NCBI RefSeq assembly: GCF_002797895.1
Contig: NZ_PGES01000001.1
Coordinates: 4,588,001-4,652,000 of the forward strand
Length of the DNA: 64,000 bases
Direction: 5' to 3'
Source: Janthinobacterium sp. 67
Lineage (GTDB): Bacteria > Pseudomonadota > Gammaproteobacteria > Burkholderiales > Burkholderiaceae_D
Part shown: piece after piece, positions 36,351 to 45,090 of the stretch
Layout of the letters: each line of letters starts with the position of its first letter
How positions within the stretch are numbered: the stretch's first letter is position 1
Program-made: the position numbers and the translations under genes
The notes under the pieces: model-generated
What the model was told of the DNA's origin: nothing
What the model saw: the letters and a program-made list of their open reading frames with translations, nothing else
Database searches by the model: none

Positions 36351-37997
36351 ATGCAAAATCTGTTTTTAGTAGGCCTCATGGGCGCAGGCAAAACCACGAT
36401 CGGGCGCATCCTGGCCCGCAAGCTGGGCCTGCGCTTTGTCGATTCCGACCACGAAATCGAGGCGCGCACGGGAGCGACCATCCCGTGGATCTTCGAAATC
36501 GAGGGGGAGGCCAGCTTTCGCCGGCGCGAGGCCGAGGTCATCCGCGACCTGAGCGCCCAGGAAGGCATCGTCATGGCCACGGGCGGCGGCGCCATCCTCA
36601 ATGCCGACAGCCGCGCCTACCTGAAGGAGCGGGGCACGGTCGTGTATCTGCGCGCCAGCGTCAGCAACATCCTCGCGCGCACCAGCCACGACAAGAACCG
36701 CCCCCTGCTGCAGACGGCCGACCCGCGCAGGAAGCTCGAAGAGCTGACGGCGCAGCGCGAGCCCCATTACATGGAAGTGGCCGACATTGTGATCGACACG
36801 GGCCGTCCTAACGTACAATCGATGGTCCAGACCATCCTGATGCAGCTGGCCAGCCTCGAATGCGAGGCTTCGCCCAACTGCGTCATTCATGCAGAGCCTT
36901 CGATGAACGAGCAATCCAAAATGTTGTTGAGCGTAGACCTCGACGAACGCAGTTATCCGATCGCCATCGGTCCTGGCCTCTTGGCCGACGCCGACGCGCT
37001 GCTGCGCCATATCAGCGGCCACAAGGTGGCCATCGTCACCAATACCACCGTCGCGCCGCTGTACCTGGGCCGCCTGCAGGCGGCGCTGGCCAGCGATGGC
37101 CGCGAAGTGATCAGCATCGTCCTGCCGGACGGTGAGGAATACAAAAACTGGGCCAGCCTGATGCAGATCTTCGACGCGCTGCTGGCCAACAAATGCGACC
37201 GCAAGACCACCCTGGTGGCGCTGGGCGGCGGCGTGATCGGCGACCTGACCGGTTATGCGGCCGCGAGCTACATGCGCGGCATCGGCTTCGTGCAGGTGCC
37301 GACCACCCTGCTGGCGCAGGTCGATTCCTCCGTCGGCGGCAAGACGGGCATCAACCACCCGCTGGGCAAGAACATGATCGGCGCCTTCTACCAGCCGCGC
37401 GCCGTGATCGCCGACACCTCGACCCTGGAAACCCTGCCGGCGCGCGAGCTGTCGGCCGGCCTGGCCGAAGTGATCAAGCATGGCGCCATCATCGATGCGG
37501 CTTTCTTCGACTGGATCGAGGCGAACATGGCCAAGCTGATGGCGCGCGACAAGGGCGCCCTCGCGTATGCGATCGCCCGCTCGTGCGAAATCAAGGCCGA
37601 CGTGGTGCGCCAGGACGAGCGCGAAGGCGGCTTGCGCGCCATCCTGAATTTCGGCCACACCTTCGGCCATGCCATCGAGGCGGGCCTGGGCTACGGTCAC
37701 TGGCTGCATGGCGAAGCCGTCGGCTGCGGCATGGTCATGGCGGCCGACCTGTCGTGCCGCATGGGTTATATCGACCAGGCAGCCGTCGAGCGCGTGCGCA
37801 AGCTCGTCGCCGCCGCCGGCCTGCCCGTCAAGGCGCCGGACCTCGGTGTCGACCGCTGGCTGGAATTGATGGAGGTCGACAAGAAGAACGAGGGCGGCGC
37901 CATCAAGTTCATCCTCTTGCAACCGCTGGGCAGCCCGAACATCACGTCCGCGCCCCACGAACTGGTGCTGGCCACCCTGGCCGCCGGAGTGCAATAA
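36351..37997 (+). CDS. aroKB: Bifunctional shikimate kinase / 3-dehydroquinate synthase
   Basis: 548 aa without any stop between the two enzymes. AroK is about residues 1-172: P-loop GLMGAGKT (8-15), the shikimate-binding DSDHEIE, and the GGGAI motif. AroB is about residues 186-548: NAD-binding [36 protein letters not shown], and metal-site HTFGHAIE. It catalyses steps 2 and 5 of the shikimate pathway. An internal ATG at 36903 (MNEQSKML) could also allow separate AroB synthesis. aroK-aroB order after pilQ is standard; the missing stop is not. Confidence 0.9.
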   Translation: MQNLFLVGLMGAGKTTIGRILARKLGLRFVDSDHEIEARTGATIPWIFEIEGEASFRRREAEVIRDLSAQEGIVMATGGGAILNADSRAYLKERGTVVYLRASVSNILARTSHDKNRPLLQTADPRRKLEELTAQREPHYMEVADIVIDTGRPNVQSMVQTILMQLASLECEASPNCVIHAEPSMNEQSKMLLSVDLDERSYPIAIGPGLLADADALLRHISGHKVAIVTNTTVAPLYLGRLQAALASDGREVISIVLPDGEEYKNWASLMQIFDALLANKCDRKTTLVALGGGVIGDLTGYAAASYMRGIGFVQVPTTLLAQVDSSVGGKTGINHPLGKNMIGAFYQPRAVIADTSTLETLPARELSAGLAEVIKHGAIIDAAFFDWIEANMAKLMARDKGALAYAIARSCEIKADVVRQDEREGGLRAILNFGHTFGHAIEAGLGYGHWLHGEAVGCGMVMAADLSCRMGYIDQAAVERVRKLVAAAGLPVKAPDLGVDRWLELMEVDKKNEGGAIKFILLQPLGSPNITSAPHELVLATLAAGVQ

Positions 37998-37998
37998 C

Positions 37999-39135
37999 AT
38001 GCTGCCGGAAGACTTCCTTGCCCCCTATGCGGCCCATTCGGCACAGGGCCAGGGACGTCGCTTTGCCGAGGCGCCGCACGCCTCGCGCAGCCAGTTCCAG
38101 CGCGACCGCGACCGCATCATTCACTCCTCGGCCTTCCGCCGCCTCGAATACAAGACCCAGGTTTTCCTCAACCACGAAGGAGACCTGTTCCGCACGCGCC
38201 TGACGCACAGCCTGGAAGTGGCGCAAGTGGGGCGTTCGATTGCGCGCAACCTGCGCCTGAACGAAGACCTGGTCGAAGCCATCGCGCTCGCGCACGACCT
38301 GGGCCACACGCCGTTCGGCCACGTGGGCCAGGACGTGCTCAATGAATGCATGCAGGAGCACGGCGGCTTCGAGCACAATCTGCAAAGCCTGCGCGTGGTT
38401 GACACGCTGGAAGAGCACTACGGCGCCTTCGATGGCTTGAACCTGATGTTCGAGACGCGCGAAGGCATCCTGAAACACTGCTCGCTGACGCATGCGCGCG
38501 AACTCGGTCCCGTTGCCCAGCGCTTCATCGATCGCACGCAACCGACCCTGGAAGCGCAGCTGACCAATCTGGCCGATGAAATCGCCTACAACAGCCACGA
38601 TATCGACGACGGCCTGCGTTCCGGCCTGATCACCATCGCCCAGCTGGAAGAGGTGGAATTCTTCGGCCGCCTGTGGCGCGACGTGCAGCAGGCGTTCCCG
38701 GGCCTGTCGGGCCGGCGCGCCATCTATGAAACGCTGCGCCGCCTGATCACGGCCCTGGCCGACGATCTGATCGTCACCTCGACCGGCCTGATTGCCGATG
38801 CCGCGCCGCGTGATGTGAACGAAGTGCGCGCCAGTGCCCCGCTGATCCGTTTTTCGGACGCCATGCGCAAGGACGCGACGGAGCTGAAACGCTTCTTGCG
38901 GGCGAACCTGTATCGTCACTACCAGGTCAACCGCATGCGCGTGAAAGCGAGCCGCATCGTGCGCGAACTGTACGACAGCTTCATGGCCGAGCCGGCCCTG
39001 CTACCGCCCGACTACCAGCTCAAGGATGGCGACGTCACGCAGCAGGCGCGCAAGATCGCCGACTACATCGCCGGCATGACGGACCGCTACGCGATCCGCG
39101 AGCACCGCCGGTTGTATTCGCTCGACGAGCTGTAA
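37999..39135 (+). CDS. dgt: Deoxyguanosinetriphosphate triphosphohydrolase-like protein
   Basis: 378 aa HD-superfamily dNTPase. [10 protein letters not shown] is followed by the metal-binding H...HD...D pattern in [19 protein letters not shown] and [13 protein letters not shown]. Further signatures are [12 protein letters not shown] and [19 protein letters not shown]. It hydrolyses dNTPs to deoxynucleoside and triphosphate. It starts 1 nt after the aroKB stop and ends the pil-aro transcription unit. Confidence 0.94.
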   Translation: MLPEDFLAPYAAHSAQGQGRRFAEAPHASRSQFQRDRDRIIHSSAFRRLEYKTQVFLNHEGDLFRTRLTHSLEVAQVGRSIARNLRLNEDLVEAIALAHDLGHTPFGHVGQDVLNECMQEHGGFEHNLQSLRVVDTLEEHYGAFDGLNLMFETREGILKHCSLTHARELGPVAQRFIDRTQPTLEAQLTNLADEIAYNSHDIDDGLRSGLITIAQLEEVEFFGRLWRDVQQAFPGLSGRRAIYETLRRLITALADDLIVTSTGLIADAAPRDVNEVRASAPLIRFSDAMRKDATELKRFLRANLYRHYQVNRMRVKASRIVRELYDSFMAEPALLPPDYQLKDGDVTQQARKIADYIAGMTDRYAIREHRRLYSLDEL

Positions 39136-39180
39136 CGGTCACTGCGGGCACCGATCTACCCCTTGGGATGAATTGTCAAC

Positions 39181-39234
39181 GTAGGTCGGATTAGGCCGCA
39201 GGCCGTAATCCGACAACATTGTTGGCGCGGCCCC
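39181..39234. repeat. Dispersed extragenic palindromic repeat, copy C
   Basis: GTCGGATTAGGCCG (from 39185) and CGGCCGTAATCCGAC form a hairpin, followed by AACATTGTTGGCGC as in copy B. It lies between dgt and ttrB, the only copy between tandem genes. Confidence 0.8.
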
Positions 39235-39267
39235 ATTACTCCGCATTGCCGATCCTGTCAATCGGCA

Positions 39268-39328
39268 TGATCATCTAGGTCCCCACCTGATCACCCCAAT
39301 ACCCCCGCGGCACCTTCTTTTCTATCAT
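39268..39328 (+). promoter_or_regulatory. Candidate ttrBCA promoter with paired TGATCA sites
   Basis: Two identical palindromes TGATCA (39268-39273 and 39288-39293) are exactly 20 bp apart, about two helical turns. A -10-like TATCAT lies at 39323-39328 without a recognisable -35, the pattern of an activator-dependent promoter. TtrR is the obvious candidate activator (inference). Confidence 0.35.
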
Positions 39329-39375
39329 GGCAGCAAGTCAACAAGGGCTTGCCGCCCATCGTCAAGGAGAGTGTC

Positions 39376-40086
39376 ATGATTGAATCGCGCCGCAGTTTCT
39401 TGCGCGCCTTGCCAGCCGTAACCATCGGGGCGGCCATCGCGCCGCTGCCCAGCAAGGCGGCCACCAAGGGCGAAGGCGGCCAGCGCTGGGCGATGGTGGT
39501 CGACGTGCAGAAGTGCATCGGCTGCCAGGCTTGCACGGTCTCCTGCATCATGGAAAACGCCGTGCCGGAAAACAGCTTCCGCACCGTCGTCTCCACCTAT
39601 GAAGTCAAGGAAGAGAACCGCTGCGGCACCTACATGCTGCCGCGCCTGTGCAACCACTGCGCCAATCCGCCCTGTATTCCCGTCTGTCCCGTGGGCGCCA
39701 CCTTCCAGCGCAAGGATGGCGTCGTCGTCGTCGATGGCGACCGCTGCGTGGGCTGCGCCTACTGCGTGCAGGCGTGTCCGTACGACGCGCGCTTCATCAA
39801 CCACGAAACGGGCAAGGCCGACAAATGCACGTTCTGCGCACACCGCGTCGACGAAGGCTTGCTGCCGGCCTGCGTGGAAACCTGCGTGGGCGGCGCGCGC
39901 ATCTTCGGCGACCTCAATGATCGGGAAAGCCTGGTCCATCAGCTGCTGACCGAGAACAAGGTGAAGGTGCTCAAACCCGAGCAGGGCACCCAGCCCCATG
40001 TGTTCTACCTGGGACTGGACACGCGCTTCGCCGGCCACGTCGAGGGCGAAGCGACTCTTTGGCAACCGAGCAAACACGGGAAATAA
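39376..40086 (+). CDS. ttrB: Tetrathionate reductase iron-sulfur subunit TtrB
   Basis: 236 aa. A Tat signal (SRRSFLRALPAVTIG) is followed by four 4Fe-4S binding clusters of Cys: CIGCQACTVSC, CNHCANPPCIPVC, CVGCAYCVQAC and CTFC...CVETC. It is a periplasmic electron-transfer subunit between TtrC and TtrA. ATG 39376 follows AAGGAG at the correct spacing. It could on its own be any DMSO-reductase-family B subunit; identity as TtrB rests on the ttrC-ttrA-ttrRS context. Confidence 0.88.
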   Translation: MIESRRSFLRALPAVTIGAAIAPLPSKAATKGEGGQRWAMVVDVQKCIGCQACTVSCIMENAVPENSFRTVVSTYEVKEENRCGTYMLPRLCNHCANPPCIPVCPVGATFQRKDGVVVVDGDRCVGCAYCVQACPYDARFINHETGKADKCTFCAHRVDEGLLPACVETCVGGARIFGDLNDRESLVHQLLTENKVKVLKPEQGTQPHVFYLGLDTRFAGHVEGEATLWQPSKHGK

Positions 40087-40089
40087 ACC

Positions 40090-41202
40090 ATGGACAGCCA
40101 CATCACCGAAATTGTCAACGTCACGCGCGAAGCGGCATGGCTGCCGTGGGCGGTGCAGTATTTTTTCCTCATCGGCCTCAGTTACGGCAGCTTCATGCTG
40201 ACCCTGCCGTACTTCGTTTTCGGCCGCAAGGCGTATGAACGCCTGGGGCGCATCGCGCTGCTGGCGTCGCTCGTGTGCGGCATGACCGCGCCCGTGGCGC
40301 TGCTGGCCGACTTGCACGGGCCGGGCCGCTTCTACCACTTCTACATTTACTTCCAGCCGCAGTCGTGGATGTCGTGGGGCTCGTTCTTCATTCCCCTCTA
40401 CCTGGGCTGTCTGATGCTGTACGCGTGGCTGGCGCTGCGCGTGGACTTCGCCACGCGGGGACAGGGCCAGGACCGCCTGGCCTTTGCCTATCGCCTGCTG
40501 GGGCGCGGCGGCGCCGCATCGCGCAAGGCCATCGTCAGCGCCGCCGCCTTCACCTTGCTGGCCGCCTTCGTTGTGGGCCTGTACACGGGCATGGAAGTGA
40601 TGGTGGTGCGCGCTCGTCCCCTGTGGTTTACGCCCTTCCTGCCGGCGCAATTTGCGGCCACGGCCTTTGTCGGCGCGGTGGGCCTGGCGTTGCTGTTCAA
40701 CCGTTTCCTGCCTGGCCGCGACCAGGCCCTGGAAGTGTCCTTGAACCGCGCGCTGGCCCTGTCGCTGGCGCTGGTGCTGGCCCTGGGCGGCGGCTGGCTG
40801 TTCGTCAGCCTGTCCGGCGTGAGCGCCAGCCACAGCATGGCGTTCACCCAGGTGGCCGGCATGCCGCAATGGCAGTTCACGGCCGTCTGGGCCGTGCTGT
40901 CGGCCATCGTGCCGATGGCGCTGGCCATCTGGCGTCCGGCCACGAGTGGCCTGGTCAACGGCCTGATCGCGCTGCATAGCGCCTGGATGATGCGCTGGAC
41001 GATATTCATCGGCGGCCAGACGATCCCGAAAACGGGCGCGGGCCTGTATGACTACCACCTGCCGATGGGGAACGACGGCTTGATGGGGATTATCGGCACG
41101 GCCGGCCTGTGGATCGCGCTGCTGTTGCTGATGCTGGAATTTTTGCCATGGGCCGGACGCGTCGTCGCTGCACGCAACCGTTCCGCCATGGCCACGCACT
41201 GA
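40090..41202 (+). CDS. ttrC: Tetrathionate reductase membrane anchor TtrC (NrfD family)
   Basis: 370 aa polytopic membrane protein of the NrfD/PsrC type, about nine TMs. It starts AAWLPWAVQYFFLIGLSYGSFMLTLPYFVFG and has ADLHGPGRFYHFYIYFQPQSWMSWGSF, the quinol-site region of the family. It oxidises quinol and passes electrons to TtrB. It is 3 nt after ttrB and 10 nt before ttrA. Confidence 0.88.
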   Translation: MDSHITEIVNVTREAAWLPWAVQYFFLIGLSYGSFMLTLPYFVFGRKAYERLGRIALLASLVCGMTAPVALLADLHGPGRFYHFYIYFQPQSWMSWGSFFIPLYLGCLMLYAWLALRVDFATRGQGQDRLAFAYRLLGRGGAASRKAIVSAAAFTLLAAFVVGLYTGMEVMVVRARPLWFTPFLPAQFAATAFVGAVGLALLFNRFLPGRDQALEVSLNRALALSLALVLALGGGWLFVSLSGVSASHSMAFTQVAGMPQWQFTAVWAVLSAIVPMALAIWRPATSGLVNGLIALHSAWMMRWTIFIGGQTIPKTGAGLYDYHLPMGNDGLMGIIGTAGLWIALLLLMLEFLPWAGRVVAARNRSAMATH

Positions 41203-41212
41203 GGAGTCAAAA

Positions 41213-44200
41213 ATGAACGATCAAACACACAATGGCGTCCCCGAAGACGACAATGAAAAACGCCGCAAGCTGCTGCGCTATGGCGCCATCGGCGGTGGCC
41301 TGGCCGCGTTTGCCGCCAGCTTTTCCACCACGGCCGGCCGCATGGTCGACCACGCGCTGGGCAAAGACAAGCCTGTGCAGAAACTGCACGGCAATTCGCT
41401 GCCGCCCGAGTTTTCCGTCGACACGGCCACGGGCAAGCTGACGGTCAATCCGGACCAGCAAGTGAGCTACACCATGTGCATGGGCTGCACCACGTTTTGC
41501 GGCGTGCGCGTGCGCCTCGATAAAAAAAGCGGCAAGGTCTTGCGCGTGGCGGGCAATCCGTACAGCCCCCTGTCGGCCGATCCGGCGCTGCCATACCAGA
41601 CCTCGATACGCGACAGCTTCGTCTCCCTGTCGCGCTTCCAGGAAAAGGGCTTGAAGGGCCGCTCGACGGCTTGCGGCCGCGGCAACGGCGTGCTGGAACA
41701 GATGGAGTCGCCGTTCCGCGTGCTGGCGCCCATGAAGCGCGTGGGCCCGCGCGGCGGCGGCCAGTGGGAGCCGATCGCTTTCGATCAACTGGTCAAGGAA
41801 GTGACGGAAGGCGGCGACCTGTTCGGCGAAGGCCACGTGCAGGGCTTGCGCGCCTTGCGCGAGCTGGAAAAACCGATCGATCCGGCGCAGCCGGAACTGG
41901 GCCCGCAAGTCAATCAGGTGGGCCTGATGTGCAGCACCGACGATGGCCGCCTGGCGTTCGGCACGCGTTTTTTCAAGCAGTCGTACGGCAGTCTGAACCT
42001 GGTCAACCACGGCTCGTATTGCGGCGGCGCCTATCGCAGCGGTTCGGGCGCCATGTTCGGCGACATGAAGAAAATGCCGCACGCGAAAGTGGACCTGGAA
42101 AACACGGAGTTCTGCATTTTCGTCGGCACGGCGCCGGGCAATGCGGGCAACCCGTTCAAGCGCCAGGGCACCCTGATCGCCAAGGCCCGCTCGGGCAAGC
42201 GCGAATTCAGCTACGTCGTCGTCGATCCCGTGCTGACGAACGCGGACAGCCTGGCCGCGGGCGACCGCAGCCGCTGGGTGCCGATCAAGCCGGGCACGGA
42301 CGGCGCGCTGGCCATGGCCATGATACGCTGGATCATCGAGCACGAACGCTATGACCGCAACTTCCTCGTGCAGCCGAACCTGAAGGTGGCGGAAGCTGCG
42401 GGCGAGGCCGCCTGGTGCAACGCCACGCATCTGATCATCAACGAAAAGGGCCATCCGCGCGATGGCCGCTACCTGCGCGCATCCGATATCGGCGCGGTGG
42501 AACTGGCGGAAGAAGAGCGCTACAAGGATGGCGACGCCTTCTGTGTGATCGACGCCGCCACGCAAGCGATCGTGCCGCACAATGCGGCCAAGGGCGAGGC
42601 GCGCCTGTTCTTCGATGGCCCGCTCGACGTGGCCGGCGCGCCGCTGCACCTGAAGACGGCGATGACGATGCTCAACGAGGAAGCGCAGCGCCACAGCATG
42701 GAGGAATACGCAAGCGCCTGCGGCATCGGGCTCGACATCATCGAAGGCCTGGCGCAGGAACTGACCAGTCACGGCAAGCGCGCCGCCGTCAATGCGCACG
42801 GCGGCATGATGTCGGGCGCGGGATTTTATAACGCGTACGCGCTGGTCATGCTCAATACCCTGATCGGCAATTTGAACCGCAAGGGCGGTACCCTCGTCAA
42901 TGGCGGCAGCTTCAAGGATGCGGGACCCGGTCCGCGCTACAACCTCGAGAGTTTCGACGGCGAGATCAAGGCGGCCGGCATGCCGATCGGACGCAATGTG
43001 CCGTATGAAAAAACCTCGGAATTCAAGCTGAAGAAAGAAGCGGGCAAGGCCTATCCGGCCAGGGCGCCGTGGTATCCGAACGCGCCCGCGCTGGCCACCG
43101 AATGGCTGACCAGCGCCATGAACGGCTACCCGTACACCTTGAAGGCGCTGATACTGTGGAGCTGCAATCCCGTGTACGGCATCACGGGATTGCGCGCGCA
43201 GATCGGCAAGGAACTGGCCGATCCGAAGAAGATACCCCTGATCGTCGCCATCGACCCCTTCATCAATGAAAGCTCGGCCTTTGCCGATTATCTGCTGCCC
43301 GATACCTTGCTGTATGAAAGCTGGGGCTGGGCCGGCGCCTGGGGCGGCATGCCCGTCAAAATGAGCACGGCGCGCTGGCCCGTGGTCGAGCCGCGCGTGC
43401 AAAAAACGCCGGACGGCCAGACCATCTGCATGGAATCGTTCTTCATCGCGCTGGCCAAAACGATGGACTTGCCCGGCTTTGGCCCGGAAGCCCTGCAAGA
43501 CATGGATGGCCAGCGCTTCCCCCTGCAGCGAGTGGAAGACTGGTATCTGCGCGGCGGCGCCAACATCGCGTGGCAGGGAAAAACGTCCGTGCCTGACGCC
43601 AGCGACGACGACATCGAGCTGTCCGGCGTGGCGCGCATCCGCCCCGAACTGGAACGCACCTTGAAGCCGGAAGAGTGGCGCAAGGTGGCCTTCATGCTGG
43701 CGCGGGGAGGGCGCTACCAGAGCTATGGCGAGATGTTCGGCCTGCGCCTGCCGCCGCCCGCGAACCCCAAGGCGCCGGCAGCTCCCGCACCGGTGGCCGA
43801 TGAAACGCCATATCCGCAGGACTGGTCCACGCACCGTTATTTAAAACCCATGATGCTGTACAACGAGGGCCTGGGCGTGAGCAAGAACAGCTTGAGCGGC
43901 AAGCGTTTTCCCGGTACGCCCGCGTGGAGAGTGGCGGCGTTTGCCGACGGTACGCCCGTACGTAAAACCTATCCGGCCAGCGAATGGCCGTTCGAACTGA
44001 TCAGTTTTAAATCGGCGCTGCAAAACTCGTACAGCATCGGCGCGCGGCGCTTGCGCGGCATCCATCCGGACAACCCCGTCGCCGTGCACCCCGACGATGC
44101 GGCCCGCTTGAAGCTGAAAAATGGCGACGTGATTTACCTGGAAACGCCGGGCGGCAAGGCCAGGGCGACGGTGATGCTGCGCCACGGCGTGCAGCGCGGC

Positions 44201-44422
44201 GTGATCGCCGTCGAGCACGGTTTCGGCCACAAGGAGCACGGTGCGCGCGCCCACCGCATCGGCAAGCTGCGCCAGCCCGACGAACCGGCCATCGGCGCGG
44301 GCATCAACCTGAACGACCTGGGGCTGACGGACCCGAGCCGCGGCGACAAGAACGTGTTTGTCGATCCCGTCTCGGGCACGTCGGTGCGGCAGGGACTGCC
44401 GGCGCGGATCGTGCGGACTTAG
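41213..44422 (+). CDS. ttrA: Tetrathionate reductase molybdopterin subunit TtrA
   Basis: 1069 aa molybdopterin-guanine-dinucleotide enzyme with a twin-arginine leader (KRRKLLRYGAIGGGLAAFAASF). The N-terminal 4Fe-4S motif is CMGCTTFCGVRV, with a fourth Cys in STACGRG. NHGSYCGGAYRSGSGA holds the probable Mo-ligand Cys. The C-terminal dinucleotide-binding domain includes VHPDDAARLKLKNGDVIYLETPGGKA. Length and the long N-terminal region fit TtrA, which reduces tetrathionate to thiosulfate. GAGGAG precedes the ATG. Confidence 0.9.
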   Translation: MNDQTHNGVPEDDNEKRRKLLRYGAIGGGLAAFAASFSTTAGRMVDHALGKDKPVQKLHGNSLPPEFSVDTATGKLTVNPDQQVSYTMCMGCTTFCGVRVRLDKKSGKVLRVAGNPYSPLSADPALPYQTSIRDSFVSLSRFQEKGLKGRSTACGRGNGVLEQMESPFRVLAPMKRVGPRGGGQWEPIAFDQLVKEVTEGGDLFGEGHVQGLRALRELEKPIDPAQPELGPQVNQVGLMCSTDDGRLAFGTRFFKQSYGSLNLVNHGSYCGGAYRSGSGAMFGDMKKMPHAKVDLENTEFCIFVGTAPGNAGNPFKRQGTLIAKARSGKREFSYVVVDPVLTNADSLAAGDRSRWVPIKPGTDGALAMAMIRWIIEHERYDRNFLVQPNLKVAEAAGEAAWCNATHLIINEKGHPRDGRYLRASDIGAVELAEEERYKDGDAFCVIDAATQAIVPHNAAKGEARLFFDGPLDVAGAPLHLKTAMTMLNEEAQRHSMEEYASACGIGLDIIEGLAQELTSHGKRAAVNAHGGMMSGAGFYNAYALVMLNTLIGNLNRKGGTLVNGGSFKDAGPGPRYNLESFDGEIKAAGMPIGRNVPYEKTSEFKLKKEAGKAYPARAPWYPNAPALATEWLTSAMNGYPYTLKALILWSCNPVYGITGLRAQIGKELADPKKIPLIVAIDPFINESSAFADYLLPDTLLYESWGWAGAWGGMPVKMSTARWPVVEPRVQKTPDGQTICMESFFIALAKTMDLPGFGPEALQDMDGQRFPLQRVEDWYLRGGANIAWQGKTSVPDASDDDIELSGVARIRPELERTLKPEEWRKVAFMLARGGRYQSYGEMFGLRLPPPANPKAPAAPAPVADETPYPQDWSTHRYLKPMMLYNEGLGVSKNSLSGKRFPGTPAWRVAAFADGTPVRKTYPASEWPFELISFKSALQNSYSIGARRLRGIHPDNPVAVHPDDAARLKLKNGDVIYLETPGGKARATVMLRHGVQRGVIAVEHGFGHKEHGARAHRIGKLRQPDEPAIGAGINLNDLGLTDPSRGDKNVFVDPVSGTSVRQGLPARIVRT

Positions 44423-44438
44423 ATTTGTCCACTAGTTG

Positions 44439-44470
44439 GTAGGTCGGATTAGCGTAGCGTAATCCGACAG
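44439..44470. repeat. Dispersed extragenic palindromic repeat, copy D
   Basis: Minimal copy: GTAGGTCGGATTAGCG is followed directly by TAGCGTAATCCGACAG, a single hairpin. It lies between the convergent genes ttrA and ttrR, where a transcription or RNA-end function is possible. No other terminator is visible in this 53-bp gap. Confidence 0.85.
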
Positions 44471-44475
44471 ACAGC

Positions 44476-45090
44476 CTAAATCGCCCCACCCGCCATCAGC
44501 AGCCGGGCCACCTCGGCTGCCGAATGCAGGCCCAGTTTTTCCATCGTGTTATGGCGGTGCACCTGCACCGTCTTGTCGCTGATGCCCAGTTCGCGGGCGA
44601 TGACTTTCGACGCTTTGCCTTCGGCCATCAAGAGCGCCACTTCGCGTTCGCGCGCCGTCAATGTCGCCAATGCTGCCTGTGCCGTATTTGTGCTGGCGGC
44701 GCTGCGGCCCTCTTCCACGCTGCGGGCCACGGCGCGCGAGACGGCGTCCAGCAGCACCTGGTCCTTGCACGGCTTTTCCAGAAAGTCGCAGGCGCCCGCC
44801 TTCATCGTTTGCACGGCCATGGCCAGGTCGCCGTGACCGCTGAGAAAAATCACGGGCAGCGCAATCGCGTGGCGCGCCAGCTCCTGCTGCAGTTCCAGTC
44901 CGCTCATCAAGGGCATGCGCACGTCGAGCAACAAACAGCCCGGGGCATGGCCGTCGTAGCGCTGCAGGAAATTGCGCGCCGATTCAAACGTCTGCACTTG
45001 CCAGCCGGCCGAATCGAACAGATAGGCCAGCGAGCGGCGCATGGCGGCATCGTCGTCGACGACAAAGATGATCGCATCGCTTTCATTCAT
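44476..45090 (-). CDS. ttrR: Tetrathionate response regulator TtrR (FixJ/NarL type)
   Basis: 204 aa. Receiver domain: DDDAAMRRSLAYLF, the phospho-Asp in CLLLDVRMPLMSG, and Lys in FLEKPCKD. It is followed by a LuxR-type HTH (LTAREREVALLMAEGKASKVIARELGISDKTVQVHRHN). It overlaps ttrS by ATGA. It is expected to activate ttrBCA when tetrathionate is present, as described for Salmonella TtrSR. Confidence 0.9.
   Translation of the reverse strand: MNESDAIIFVVDDDAAMRRSLAYLFDSAGWQVQTFESARNFLQRYDGHAPGCLLLDVRMPLMSGLELQQELARHAIALPVIFLSGHGDLAMAVQTMKAGACDFLEKPCKDQVLLDAVSRAVARSVEEGRSAASTNTAQAALATLTAREREVALLMAEGKASKVIARELGISDKTVQVHRHNTMEKLGLHSAAEVARLLMAGGAI

Noticed and set aside
41207..43834. 875-codon open frame on the minus strand opposite ttrA
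   Set aside because: It is antisense to a well-supported molybdopterin enzyme. The composition (Arg/His/Ala/Gln-rich) is the typical shadow in GC-rich DNA, with no recognisable domain.
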